A stretch of DNA of 46,122 nucleotides. It comes from a virus. The stretch lies in the IMG/VR virus record IMGVR_UViG_3300034071_003006, positions 1-46,122 of that record. One strand, given 5' to 3'. The translations under genes were made by a program, and so were the position numbers. Below the pieces are notes generated by a model. The model saw nothing but the letters and a program-made list of their open reading frames with translations, did no database searches and was not told where the DNA came from. This document shows positions 7,649 through 15,563 of this stretch, piece after piece (position 1 is the stretch's first letter; every line of letters begins with the position of its first letter).

Positions 7649-8247
7649 ACAGCGATCAAAGTTGTCTGACAAAAGCCGACCGACGATCAAAACTGCGTGA
7701 GCAGAACTGACTGGACTGGCGATCAAAGTTGTCTCGGCAGAGCTGAACTGGACCAGACCGACGATCAAAGTTGTCTCGCAAAAACTGACCGACGATCAAA
7801 GTTGGGTGACCAGAGTTGACCCGACCAGACTGGACGATCAAAGTTGTCTCCCAAAAACCGAACAGCGATCAAAGTTGTCTCAGTAGAGCTGACTGGACCA
7901 GACTGAACGATCAAAGTTGGATTACAAAAGCCGCCAGACGATCAAAGTTGTCGCGGCAGAGCTGACCTGGTCCAGCGACCAAAACTGCATGACCAGAGCC
8001 GAGCCGAGCAGCGATCAAAACTGCGTGAGCAGAGCCGACTGGCGATCTAACGTTGCGTTACAAAAGCCGACCAGCGATCAAAGTTGTCTCGACAGAGTTG
8101 AACAGACCAGACTGGACGATCAAAGTTGTCTCAGTAGAGTTGACCAGACCAGACTGGACGATCAAAGTTGCGTGACCGGAGCTGACCGACGATCAAAGTT
8201 GCGTCACAAAAGCCGATGGACGATCAAAGTTGGCTGAGCAGAGTTGA
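7623..8247 (+). repeat. Repeat array A: 18 copies of a GATCAAAGTTG element
   Basis: Copies begin at 7623, 7654, 7685, 7721, 7763, 7794, 7836, 7867, 7909, 7940, 7977, 8013, 8044, 8076, 8118, 8160, 8191 and 8222. Distances are 31, 31, 36, 42, 31, 42, 31, 42, 31, 37, 36, 31, 32, 42, 42, 31 and 31. Each unit is the 11-mer, a 15-nt looser part like TCTGAGCAGAACTGA, then a spacer of 5, 10-11 or 16 nt; the long spacer resembles CTGGACCAGACTGGAC. Variants are GATCAAAACTG (7685, 8013), GACCAAAACTG (7977) and GATCTAACGTTG (8044). The array fills the gap between the convergent ends of the winged-helix gene and the portal gene. Short frames across it change register and are not genes. Confidence 0.95.
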
Positions 8248-8260
8248 GCTGCAATCGAGG

Positions 8261-11200
8261 CTAGTCCTCCTCGACCACAAACTCCGGACCAGCGAACTCA
8301 GTAGCGGCGCCTTCGTAGGTGTAGACATAAATGCAGCGGCAGACATTCCCGTAAGGTCCGAGCCTGGACAGGCAGTTGTAGAGCGGAGGCCTGTTCTGAA
8401 TGTAGGCTGCAGAGCCGAACACGAAATCGCGCCCGTCCAGAGCTCGGCAGTTTGGACAGGTCAGACGATCCATGATTGCCGAGTAGCGAGCCGATACAAT
8501 CTTCGGAGCCTCCAGCCTGGCGGTCTCCTCTCTGGTGAGATTCGAGACTGTCGTAGAGGCCTGCAGCGATTGTTTCTCCCAAGTAGCAACCGGAGGCTCG
8601 AGAGCAGCAATCGCTGTCACAGTTCCGAGTCCGGTTGCCTGGACAAGAGCAGCGTCTCGGAGCCGCTTTGACCAGTCGGCATCGAGGACTCTGGCGAGAG
8701 ACTCGGCTTGCGAATCAACGATGGACTGGAGTTCGGCAGGGAAGGTTTCGAGGTCCTCGGTAGAGGTCCAGTCCGAACCGACTTGAGCTCGGACTTCAGA
8801 CAGAAGGTCCTTGCGATTCGTCTCCGACCAACTGGTCAAGAACTCGACAAACACCTTCTTGAACTCCTCGACCTTCGAGAACTCCAGAGCGGCAATCCCT
8901 GCCACGTCTCCAGCCTCAACCAACGGCTTGACCTTCCGAATGAACTCTCTCCGAGCATCCTCTGCGAGTTTGCTGGCGAAGACTGCCAGAGCCTTCGACT
9001 CGCGCTCGGTTGCAGCGTAGAGCGAAGCCCACGACACACAGTGCTCCGGCCCGACCAAGTCTCGGTGAGTCTGGAATCGTTGGCCGTCTCTACCGTAGAC
9101 CTCCAGCAACGGCTTCCGAGCCGCGAGTTGAGCTCCAGACCTCTCCCGAACCTTGTTGAACTCTGCGACCTTTCGCTCCGACCAAGTCTTGCCTGGATCG
9201 CCGCCCCAAAGGTCCCAAGCGATACGGCCTGCAGACGGGAAGCCGTCTTCACCTACCTCGTAGCCTTCTGCCTTCGAGTCGCTGGCGTGCCGATCAAAAT
9301 ATGCCTTCATCCGGCGAACTGTCTTCTCGGAGAGGTTGCGCCTGTTGGCAATGTCTCTTGCCCTGGCCACGCCTACCTCTGTACCGCCTCTGCCAAACTC
9401 CTTGCGCCACTCCAGAGCACGCTTGGCAATCTTCGCCATGCCGGAGGTCGGCTTGGTTTCGACTTGCTCCAGAGTCTTTGACCGGACTCTCTGCGAGAGG
9501 AACGAGTCGACAACTGCTCCTCCACCGACGAGACCTCCCTCGGTCGGCAGGTCTGCTGGAGACACCGCTTCGTTGTCCACCGACTCGGTGAGAGCGTCAA
9601 CGACCTGGTCGGATACAGGCTTGCTGGAGGACTGGTCGACAGCCTTGTCAACTGCTCGCTCATCTGTCGCTTCAGAGTCAGAAGTGTATTCCACTCCGAC
9701 CAGATTCGAGAGGCTGCGGAGGTCGTCTTCACTGTAGACTGGAGTGCCGTCCGGCTTGACCATCGCCCGAATCTCAGCGACTCCTCTCCAGACAGAAATG
9801 ACCTCGGTGTCAGACCGAGTCATGATGCCGTCGATTCTGAGCTCAGGCAAAACTGCGAGGTCTCCGACCAGAGTAGCACAGGCTGCCTCGATCCAGTTCC
9901 GACGGGAGGACCGGACCTGCTGAGCGTATCCTTGCAACTGCCGGAGCCTCTCCTGTTGCTGGACCTCCATGAGATTGTATGAGCCTCCGCTCTGCCCGAT
10001 CTCTGTTGCCAGAGCACCGAGACTCCGGAGCAACTCCTTGTCAAAATATTCCATTGCCGCGATGAATCCGGTGTCGGAGTCGAACTCGAGCATCTCCATC
10101 GCTACGCCTGGAGGCAGCGACAGGTACGCTTGGCCACTGTAGAAAAACTCTTTGGCAGCAGAGGCAATCGAGTCGCTGACTCCCTTCGCCTTGGCTGAGT
10201 CGGCATCCATTTTGAAGAGCGGGAAGCCGTTGCCCCACTTGCGCCTGTGCATGAGCGCGGAGACGAACCATTCGGTCTTGCCCTGCGAGGCATACCATGC
10301 CGCTCGGAGGTCGGAGACTCCCTCAAGGTTGAGTCCGATTCGCTGGTTCGAGACCAGCAGCAGCTTCCGAGAGTCGATGACAGGCATTCCCTGGACAGAG
10401 ACTCCAGAGACAGGAATGTCAGCGAGGAGGCCTGGAGAGCCGCTGGCGTTCTGGACCACACCACACCACCTCTCTCGCTGGTCCCAAAGCCAACGGAGAA
10501 CTGAGGACTGAGCTCGGTGCTCGACAAAGGTTGTCCGGCGACGACCCTGCAGCCGTGGGTCAATGCCGAACTCATGCAGGACAAAGCCTGGCACCATAGC
10601 GTAGGACTGCTCCCGAATAATCTGCTGCGGGTCGAGGTCGGGATTGTGATACCATTCGAGATTGAGGACCTCTGCGGCTCGGTCTGTGGCCTCGCGCATC
10701 TGAGCAGCAATCTTGGCTCTGAGCTCTGGAGAGACTCCGTTTGTGGCGACCAGAGCCTCGAAATCAACATCCGGCGTGGCGTAGAACTCGCTTGCTTGGG
10801 CGATACGCTCTACCGTGGCTCGGACTGCGTTACGAGCGACAGGATTCGAGCGAACCATCCGCTCGAACTCGCCTTGGTCATAGGCAAGACCTCGAGCCAG
10901 CAGAGGCTTGAGCTGCTGCTTGTTCTCGACCTGCGGCAGACCTCCAGCAGTGACTGTTCCAGAGAGGCCCTGCTTTGTCGGCAGGTCTGCTACCTCGGCA
11001 ACGAGTGTCAGATACTTGTCCTGCGATACGGTCCGACTCCGGAGCGCAATCGGCTCTCCAGCCGTACGGACTAGAATACGCTCAGACGGCAGGTCGTCTC
11101 GGTCTCTCCGAGTCGGATCTCTGAACAGTCTGGAGTCATCGACTCGACTGGCATAGTCCTCGAGATTGAAACCAGATCCGACTCGACCAGACCGGACTGG

Positions 11201-11308
11201 AGCGGGAGGAGGAGTCTGCAAAAACTCCAGAGCCTTCCGCCTGGCGCGGTCTATGGTCGATGCCGTGAACCTTGCAGCCGCTTCTCTCGCCTTGTCGATG
11301 CCGTCCAT
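8261..11308 (-). CDS. Portal protein fused to MuF-like head morphogenesis domain
   Basis: A 1015-aa protein. Residues about 140-540 look like a Mu gp29/DUF935-type portal (REQSYAMVPGFVLHEFGID, then MHRRKWGNGFPLFKMD and a helical stretch near 440-480). Residues 541-620 are a low-complexity acidic/Ser linker. Residues 623-715 hold a separate domain (RGGTEVGVARARDIANRRNL then PSAGRIAWDLWGGD) seen in assorted phage head proteins. The last 250 residues end in a MuF/SPP1 gp7-like module with TCPNCRALDGRDF and a C-rich PYGNVCRCIYVY end. Normally portal and MuF are separate genes. The portal forms the dodecameric DNA gate; MuF proteins are minor capsid proteins. ATG at 11308, preceded by GGAGT. Confidence 0.8.
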   Translation of the reverse strand: MDGIDKAREAAARFTASTIDRARRKALEFLQTPPPAPVRSGRVGSGFNLEDYASRVDDSRLFRDPTRRDRDDLPSERILVRTAGEPIALRSRTVSQDKYLTLVAEVADLPTKQGLSGTVTAGGLPQVENKQQLKPLLARGLAYDQGEFERMVRSNPVARNAVRATVERIAQASEFYATPDVDFEALVATNGVSPELRAKIAAQMREATDRAAEVLNLEWYHNPDLDPQQIIREQSYAMVPGFVLHEFGIDPRLQGRRRTTFVEHRAQSSVLRWLWDQRERWCGVVQNASGSPGLLADIPVSGVSVQGMPVIDSRKLLLVSNQRIGLNLEGVSDLRAAWYASQGKTEWFVSALMHRRKWGNGFPLFKMDADSAKAKGVSDSIASAAKEFFYSGQAYLSLPPGVAMEMLEFDSDTGFIAAMEYFDKELLRSLGALATEIGQSGGSYNLMEVQQQERLRQLQGYAQQVRSSRRNWIEAACATLVGDLAVLPELRIDGIMTRSDTEVISVWRGVAEIRAMVKPDGTPVYSEDDLRSLSNLVGVEYTSDSEATDERAVDKAVDQSSSKPVSDQVVDALTESVDNEAVSPADLPTEGGLVGGGAVVDSFLSQRVRSKTLEQVETKPTSGMAKIAKRALEWRKEFGRGGTEVGVARARDIANRRNLSEKTVRRMKAYFDRHASDSKAEGYEVGEDGFPSAGRIAWDLWGGDPGKTWSERKVAEFNKVRERSGAQLAARKPLLEVYGRDGQRFQTHRDLVGPEHCVSWASLYAATERESKALAVFASKLAEDARREFIRKVKPLVEAGDVAGIAALEFSKVEEFKKVFVEFLTSWSETNRKDLLSEVRAQVGSDWTSTEDLETFPAELQSIVDSQAESLARVLDADWSKRLRDAALVQATGLGTVTAIAALEPPVATWEKQSLQASTTVSNLTREETARLEAPKIVSARYSAIMDRLTCPNCRALDGRDFVFGSAAYIQNRPPLYNCLSRLGPYGNVCRCIYVYTYEGAATEFAGPEFVVEED

Positions 11309-11400
11309 GTGTCCACTCCGTTCGAGACTTGCAGAGGACTAGCCCGTCGAGAGCGACGACACAAGCGGAGAGGACTGGACAGTTGATGCCTGGTCGAGCG

Positions 11401-11703
11401 GCGGCAGTCATTCCAGCTCAATGACTCCAGCCACAATGACTGCCGCTTCAGATGACGATAAGTCTGAGGCATCCAGACAACCACAATGACTGCCGCTTCA
11501 AATGACAGCAAGTCCGAGGCCTCTGAACGGTCATGATGCCTGCCGCTTCAAATGACAGCCAGTCTGGATCATCGGAGCAGTCGGTATGCCTGCCGCTTCA
11601 AATGACGGGAAGCTCAAGGCATCCAAACGGTCACCATGACTGCCGCTTCAAATGACAGTCTGTCTGATGCTGCTGGTCTGGAGTCCAGTCCGAGCGGCAG
11701 TCA
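11401..11703. repeat. Five-copy 50-bp tandem repeat with inverted half-copies at each end
   Basis: Copies start at 11436, 11486, 11536, 11586 and 11636, exactly 50 bp apart. The best conserved part reads ATGACTGCCGCTTCAAATGA, with ATGCC in copies 3 and 4; the other half is looser (AAGTCNGAGGCATC). GCGGCAGTCAT at 11401-11411 is the perfect reverse complement of the start of copy 1. AGCGGCAGTCA at 11693-11703 mirrors copy 5 and overlaps the terL stop. The 392-bp gap between terL and portal holds little else. The period is not a multiple of three, so it is not coding. Candidates are replication iterons, a packaging site or a binding array. Confidence 0.9.
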
Positions 11704-13227
11704 GAGACCTCCTCTCGTCGTCCATGTCCGGAGTGTCGGAACTCCGAGGTTGAAAGACGGGTCGAGGAGTCTCTCGACAGAGCCGGAGATGACCGGAGCA
11801 TCCGACACCTTGGCACCGAGAACATGAGGCAGAGCATACCGAGCTCCATGAACCAGAGCATCGATTCGCCCTGGTGACCAGCGACGAGAGCCTCTCGGTG
11901 GATCGGGGTCCCAAGACACCATCTCGTCCTCCAGCCCGTCAAAGCGGCCAACGTGATGAACAAAACCCTTCCGATACAGGTTCGCGACAGGCACAGCCCT
12001 GGACGCTTTGTCTCCGATTGCGTCTACAAGGACGACCGGCACTCTGGAGTCCACGGAGTTCAGAGTGACTCGGACCATGTCTCCGCCTTGGTTCTTCTCG
12101 GCCACGATGCAGCCTGCTCCGAGAGTCCAGAACAGTTCAACTGCTTTCTTGGCCCAATCGGCAGGCCCCATTCGACCAGACTCGTCAGCGAGGACAAACA
12201 ACTGCCCACTGGAGGCCCCGACTGCTACGATGCCAGCCTCGTCGCTGGTGTCGGCTCCAGACAGTGACGGGTCGACTGCAACGCAGAGTCTGTCGAGAAT
12301 GGGCTGCTCAAGGACTCTGTTCCGATCGATGTCGTCTGAGCTCCAGAGTGCTCCAGCCACATCATCGACAAACTCTCCGAGCAGGAACCGAGACCTGCGC
12401 CGACTGTCCATCGCCGCGAGCTCAGACAGATAGTCTGGAGACAGCAACGGGTTGTCAGTCGGGTTGACCTGGCAGGCGAGATACCAGTCTCGGTTGAGCA
12501 GAGGACCTCCGAACGGGTTCTTGCCAAGCAGAAACTCCTGCGCTGTCCAGTGACGAGAGCCGGAGGGATTGAGGTCGTAGAACATACGGACTGCCATTCG
12601 GCCCCCGCTGTTCCTGTATGTGGGTCGCTGGGCAAGACGGGAGCGAATGAGCGGCACCACGCCCCACGGTATCTGCGAGCATTCGTTCAGATAGATTGTC
12701 GAGAACTCCATGCCGAGCAACTTCTCGACTCGTTCTTCGGAGTCCAGTCCGGAGAAATGTATCTCGCTCCCGTTCGGCAGACGAGCCACCGAGTCAGACT
12801 GGTTGAGCTCTACCTTCACAGTCGGGAACCGAGCCTGGAGGACCTCTTTGAAGGTTCCGAGCATCAGAGTCTTCCGAGCGGCATTGTGGTGCAACCGAGC
12901 AATCAGATGAGTTGACCTGGGCGCCAGCATAGCTCGGAGCAGTACGGAGTAGACAATCATGTATGTCTTGCCGGAGCGAGAGCCTCCGTACAGGAGCACA
13001 TGCCGAGGCTCTCTCTCGGCTATCTCGTCCCAAACTTGCAACTGCCTCTTGTTCCAGTCTGGAACAGTCGAACCAGTCACGTCTGTCTCGGCTAGTCCAG
13101 CCTTCGAGGAGAACGGAGGAACGATCAAAGTTGTCTGAGCAGAACTGCTGGAGCCTGGAGCAGCGATCAAAGTTGCGTGAGCAGAGCTGCTGCCGGAGGG
13201 AGTAGCGATCAAAGTTGGGTGAGGCAT
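11701..13227 (-). CDS. terL: Terminase large subunit
   Basis: ATPase-nuclease that pumps DNA into the prohead. The Walker A motif is GGSRSGKT and Walker B is TIYLNE. The C-terminal nuclease half contains CVAVDPSLSG, a likely first catalytic Asp. About 508 aa from the ATG at 13227, a normal size. The start is uncertain. From 13227 the first 50 or so residues are low complexity and read through three GATCAAAGTTG copies as in-frame TLI; a TTG at 13254 lies inside a fourth. A GTG start in front of TGSTVPDWNKRQ would drop the repeats. No strong ribosome binding site marks the ATG. The gene follows small terminase and array B. Confidence 0.9.
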   Translation of the reverse strand: MPHPTLIATPSGSSSAHATLIAAPGSSSSAQTTLIVPPFSSKAGLAETDVTGSTVPDWNKRQLQVWDEIAEREPRHVLLYGGSRSGKTYMIVYSVLLRAMLAPRSTHLIARLHHNAARKTLMLGTFKEVLQARFPTVKVELNQSDSVARLPNGSEIHFSGLDSEERVEKLLGMEFSTIYLNECSQIPWGVVPLIRSRLAQRPTYRNSGGRMAVRMFYDLNPSGSRHWTAQEFLLGKNPFGGPLLNRDWYLACQVNPTDNPLLSPDYLSELAAMDSRRRSRFLLGEFVDDVAGALWSSDDIDRNRVLEQPILDRLCVAVDPSLSGADTSDEAGIVAVGASSGQLFVLADESGRMGPADWAKKAVELFWTLGAGCIVAEKNQGGDMVRVTLNSVDSRVPVVLVDAIGDKASRAVPVANLYRKGFVHHVGRFDGLEDEMVSWDPDPPRGSRRWSPGRIDALVHGARYALPHVLGAKVSDAPVISGSVERLLDPSFNLGVPTLRTWTTRGGL

Positions 13228-13447
13228 CGGCTGGAGCCTGGATCGGGCGATCAAAGTTGGGTGACAAAAGCTGACTGACGATCAAAGTTGCGTGACAAAA
13301 GCCGACCAGTCTGGACTGGACGATCAAAGTTGGGTGAGCAGAACTGCCTGGTCCAGACTGGACGATCAAAGTTGGGTGACAAAAACCGAAAGACGATCAA
13401 AGTTGGGTGAGCAGAACTGACCAGCGATCAAAGTTGGGTGAGCAGAA
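13123..13447 (+). repeat. Repeat array B: 9 copies of the GATCAAAGTTG element
   Basis: Copies start at 13123, 13165, 13207, 13249, 13280, 13322, 13364, 13395 and 13426, with distances 42, 42, 42, 31, 42, 42, 31 and 31. Orientation is the same as array A. It fills the gap between small and large terminase genes and continues into the 5' end of terL. Inside the possible terL coding region the spacing is always 42 bp (14 codons), so the frame stays open; outside it the 31-bp step appears. Confidence 0.95.
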
Positions 13448-13448
13448 C

Positions 13449-13991
13449 TTATGTCTTCGATTGGGCGTAGGTGATGACGATCGGAATCTCTGCTCCGGCT
13501 TCCGACTGGAGTCCACCGAGAGACACCTTCTGAGTCGGGCTCTCGTCATACTCGTCTCGCAACTGACGGACTACGACCTCCAGAAACTTCGCCAAGTCGC
13601 TGGCCGAGGCCTTCGAGAAATCGACATTCGGGAGCTCAGAGCCAGCCTTTCGGAGAGCCGAGACAAGGACTGCTCTCCGGAGTTTGCGCGACTTGACTCT
13701 CTCGTCGGCCTCGGCTTCCGAGTCTCTCCGCTCGTTGTAGGTGTCCAGCGCAATCACTCGCTCGCGCCACTTGAAGCGGTGAAACCAGTCATACCAAATC
13801 GGATGGGCCTGCTCCGGAGGAGGTCCAGAGAGTCTCGATTTGATGAAAGCGCCACGGACAGACCTGTCCACTCGCGGCATGTCTCGGTAGGCAGCGAATG
13901 CTTCGTAGGCCTTCGGGCTCTCCTCCTTGAAGCGTTCCCACGGGTATGCTTCTTCATTCAATGGCGTGCAGAGTTTGAGCGGCTTGGACAT
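13449..13991 (-). CDS. terS: Terminase small subunit
   Basis: DNA-recognition subunit of the packaging motor. From the ATG at 13991 the protein is about 180 aa and begins MSKPLKLCTPLNEEAYPWER. The stretch ESPKAYEAFAAYRDM, then RSVRGAF and WYDWFHRFKWRERVIALD, matches the common phage pattern of an N-terminal helix-turn-helix followed by a W-R-RA-ayD helix. The C-terminal part is helical, as expected for ring assembly. The open frame extends upstream to 14228, but that part is Pro/Leu/Gln-rich and not protein-like. No strong Shine-Dalgarno site precedes the chosen ATG. The next gene is terL, past array B. Confidence 0.75.
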   Translation of the reverse strand: MSKPLKLCTPLNEEAYPWERFKEESPKAYEAFAAYRDMPRVDRSVRGAFIKSRLSGPPPEQAHPIWYDWFHRFKWRERVIALDTYNERRDSEAEADERVKSRKLRRAVLVSALRKAGSELPNVDFSKASASDLAKFLEVVVRQLRDEYDESPTQKVSLGGLQSEAGAEIPIVITYAQSKT

Positions 13992-14241
13992 TTGAGGCAC
14001 CGTGGGAGGAGGTCGAGAGGAGTAGGAGAGGACCTGCTGTCTCGGAGGTCCTGTGGTGTGTTCTGTCCACTGTAGAGGCAACAGCGTTGACCCGTCAAGC
14101 AGTCGGTCTGCAGTTGCCGAGCCTGGTTGAGCTGGAGCCAGCAACCGGCGAGGTAACAAATTTTGCCTATGGACAGCCTGCCTGGCACTGTGTATGTCTG
14201 ACGACAGGAGAGCTCGGCAACTCGGCATAGTCGTTTTGCTA

Positions 14242-14268
14242 CTAGTATCTAGTATCTAGTATCTAGTC
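14242..14268. repeat. CTAGTAT 7-bp tandem repeat
   Basis: CTAGTAT occurs three times in a row (14242, 14249, 14256), followed by a partial fourth copy (CTAGTC). On the minus strand it reads as repeated TACTAGA, resembling several overlapping -10 boxes for late transcription. It may also be a binding site or a slippage-prone tract. Confidence 0.8.
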
Positions 14269-14469
14269 TCTATCGTCCCGATCTTTGCTGCGCTCTCCAG
14301 TCCGTAGCAACCGAGACCTCTGGCCCGTCTAGGTCCAGAGTCGGTGAGCTCAGAAGAGGACCAGCAGCGAGAGGCTGGAGAGGCATCGGGGCTGCTCGGT
14401 CTGAGGACCTCGCTGCCCCTGGTCGGTTAGGCTCTGGAGGAGTCCGGCGAGGTTCAGTCTGGACGGAGT

Positions 14470-14533
14470 CGGTATTCTTTTTGTGTGTCTAGTTTTGCCG
14501 AAGCAGCGCAACTTGGCTTGCTTGCTATCGTTG
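14470..14533. repeat. Paired elements X and Y, inverted copies at 17465-17539
   Basis: Element X is CGGTATTCTTTT at 14470-14481; its exact reverse complement is at 17465-17476. Element Y is 26 bp at 14508-14533, starting GCAACTTGGCTT and ending TTGCTATCGTTG. Its reverse complement is at 17514-17539 with two mismatches in the centre. Both copies lie just upstream of early gene blocks, 29 and 27 bp before the proposed promoters. A regulatory protein site is likely. Confidence 0.85.
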
Positions 14534-14561
14534 GCAGGTGAAAGTTTGTGCTAGGTTGCTC

Positions 14562-14590
14562 TTTACTTGTCTACTTGACTTGGCTAGTAT
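14562..14590 (+). promoter_or_regulatory. Early promoter, sigma70-like
   Basis: TTTACT (14562-14567), a 17-bp spacer and TAGTAT (14585-14590), about 50 bp before the first early ATG at 14640. The same architecture recurs at 19791 and more weakly at 17566. Predicted by eye only. Confidence 0.5.
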
Positions 14591-14639
14591 GAGCAGGTGC
14601 TGGAGGATAGGCCTCCGGACTCCCACGAAGGACAAGACC

Positions 14640-14960
14640 ATGACGAACCAGACTTCAGACTCAATCATCAAGCACCAGATCGCCGGAGGTCTCAGCATCG
14701 CCCTTATCAACGCTGCCGCTGCATACCTCTCCGGCACCACAGACTACGAAACCTTCAACAAGACTCAGCGCGGCGCTTTCATGGTCGCAGAGGAGCAGGG
14801 AATCAAGGACGTGCTCTGCGAAGAGCTCAGAGCGGCAGTCATCGAAGCAGCGAACCTTTGCGACCCTCGCAACCGCGACACGCGAGTCGCAGCAATCACA
14901 GCCTACCGCGCAGCCTCATTCGCCTTCCATGCTGCTCTTGCTGCATGCTCCAGCAACTAG
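14640..14960 (+). CDS. Small early protein, unknown
   Basis: A 106-aa protein starting MTNQTSDSIIKHQIAGGLSI at the first ATG after GAAGGACAAGACC. It is predicted mostly helical with Ala-rich stretches (RAASFAFHAALAACSSN) and no clear membrane segment. It is the first gene of the early operon, in a run of short unknown genes that all carry the same leader. The longer frame from 14538 starts inside the promoter and is not used. Early position suggests host takeover or regulation, without direct evidence. Confidence 0.7.
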   Translation: MTNQTSDSIIKHQIAGGLSIALINAAAAYLSGTTDYETFNKTQRGAFMVAEEQGIKDVLCEELRAAVIEAANLCDPRNRDTRVAAITAYRAASFAFHAALAACSSN

Positions 14961-14991
14961 CCTCCTCTCCAGCTTCAGACAAGGACACGCC

Positions 14992-15216
14992 ATGACGAAC
15001 ATCAAGACCATCGAAGCCGACTTCTCCAATGCCGTGACGATGCAGGCTCGCGCAATCCGGTTGAGGAGCCTGGCGATCAAGGCAGGCGACTACGGTAACG
15101 CAGCGACCTACCGCGCCGAGGCTAGCAAGTGGGCGATGACCGCTTGGAGTCTCTCGAGCAGCATCGACCGCGACCGCCTCCATGCCCTTGCGACTGCAGC
15201 TCGCGCTGCCGCCTAG
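14992..15216 (+). CDS. Small early protein, unknown
   Basis: A 74-aa protein (MTNIKTIEADFSNAVTMQAR) with an ACAAGGACA leader. It looks fully helical, with heptad-like Ala/Leu spacing and Arg-rich positions (RAIRLRSLAIKAGDYGNAAT), suggesting a small helical bundle or coiled coil. It ends in an Ala-rich tail. It shares MTN at the start and general composition with the preceding gene, perhaps an old duplication. No family recognised. Confidence 0.65.
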   Translation: MTNIKTIEADFSNAVTMQARAIRLRSLAIKAGDYGNAATYRAEASKWAMTAWSLSSSIDRDRLHALATAARAAA

Positions 15217-15248
15217 CCTCCTCTCCTGCTCCAGACAAGGACCAGCAA

Positions 15249-15524
15249 ATGAACACAGTCTCTCTCACTATCCTCCTCGATCAACTCCTCCAGATCGGCT
15301 TCGATGCGGTCACGGTTCGGCTCCAGATTCGGAAGGCTGCTGCCTACCGCGCCGAGCCTCTCCCCGAATGGGCATCCAACCTGGCTGGAGGACTGGACGA
15401 GCGACTTCGGTTCTTTGAGCTCCTCCCCGACCGCTTTCTCGATGGACAGGCGATCCGGAATCGGGAGCAGGCTCGGCGCCTGGTCGATCGGGCCCTGGCA
15501 GACCTCTCCTCTCTCACTCACTAA
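15249..15524 (+). CDS. Small early protein, unknown
   Basis: A 91-aa protein beginning MNTVSLTILLDQLLQIGFDA, preceded by ACAAGGACCAGCAA. Helical, amphipathic, with a Leu-rich first half and an Arg/Asp/Glu-rich second half (NREQARRLVDRALADLSS). No membrane segment or Cys/His metal site. Third gene of the early run. Confidence 0.65.
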   Translation: MNTVSLTILLDQLLQIGFDAVTVRLQIRKAAAYRAEPLPEWASNLAGGLDERLRFFELLPDRFLDGQAIRNREQARRLVDRALADLSSLTH

Positions 15525-15563
15525 CCAACCCCGCTGCTCCTGCAGCACAGACAAGGACAAGCA

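Larger units (their letters stand above)
13992..14639. promoter_or_regulatory. Divergent regulatory region between late and early genes
   Basis: This 648-bp stretch separates minus-strand terS from the plus-strand early genes. It holds a candidate minus-strand promoter near 14098-14070, where TTGACG and CTACAG are 17 bp apart, with a TTGAC-CC-GTCAA palindrome on the -35 box. It also holds the 7-bp tandem repeat at 14242, two long elements repeated inverted at 17.5 kb (14470 and 14508) and the early promoter at 14562. I saw no convincing gene in it. Confidence 0.5.

Noticed and set aside
7656-8237. Open frames through array A with repeated peptides such as NFDR or SDQ
   Set aside because: The 31-bp step changes frame, there is no ribosome binding site, and the frames arise from the repeat itself.
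7623-8247. CRISPR array
   Set aside because: The units are imperfect, spacers are only 5, 10-11 or 16 nt and not diverse, and no Cas genes are near. A Cas4-like nuclease at 21829 belongs to the recombination module.
13992-14228. Longer small-terminase start at 14228
   Set aside because: The extra 79 residues are Pro/Gln/Leu-rich, have no ribosome binding site, and the conserved part starts near MSKPLK at 13991.
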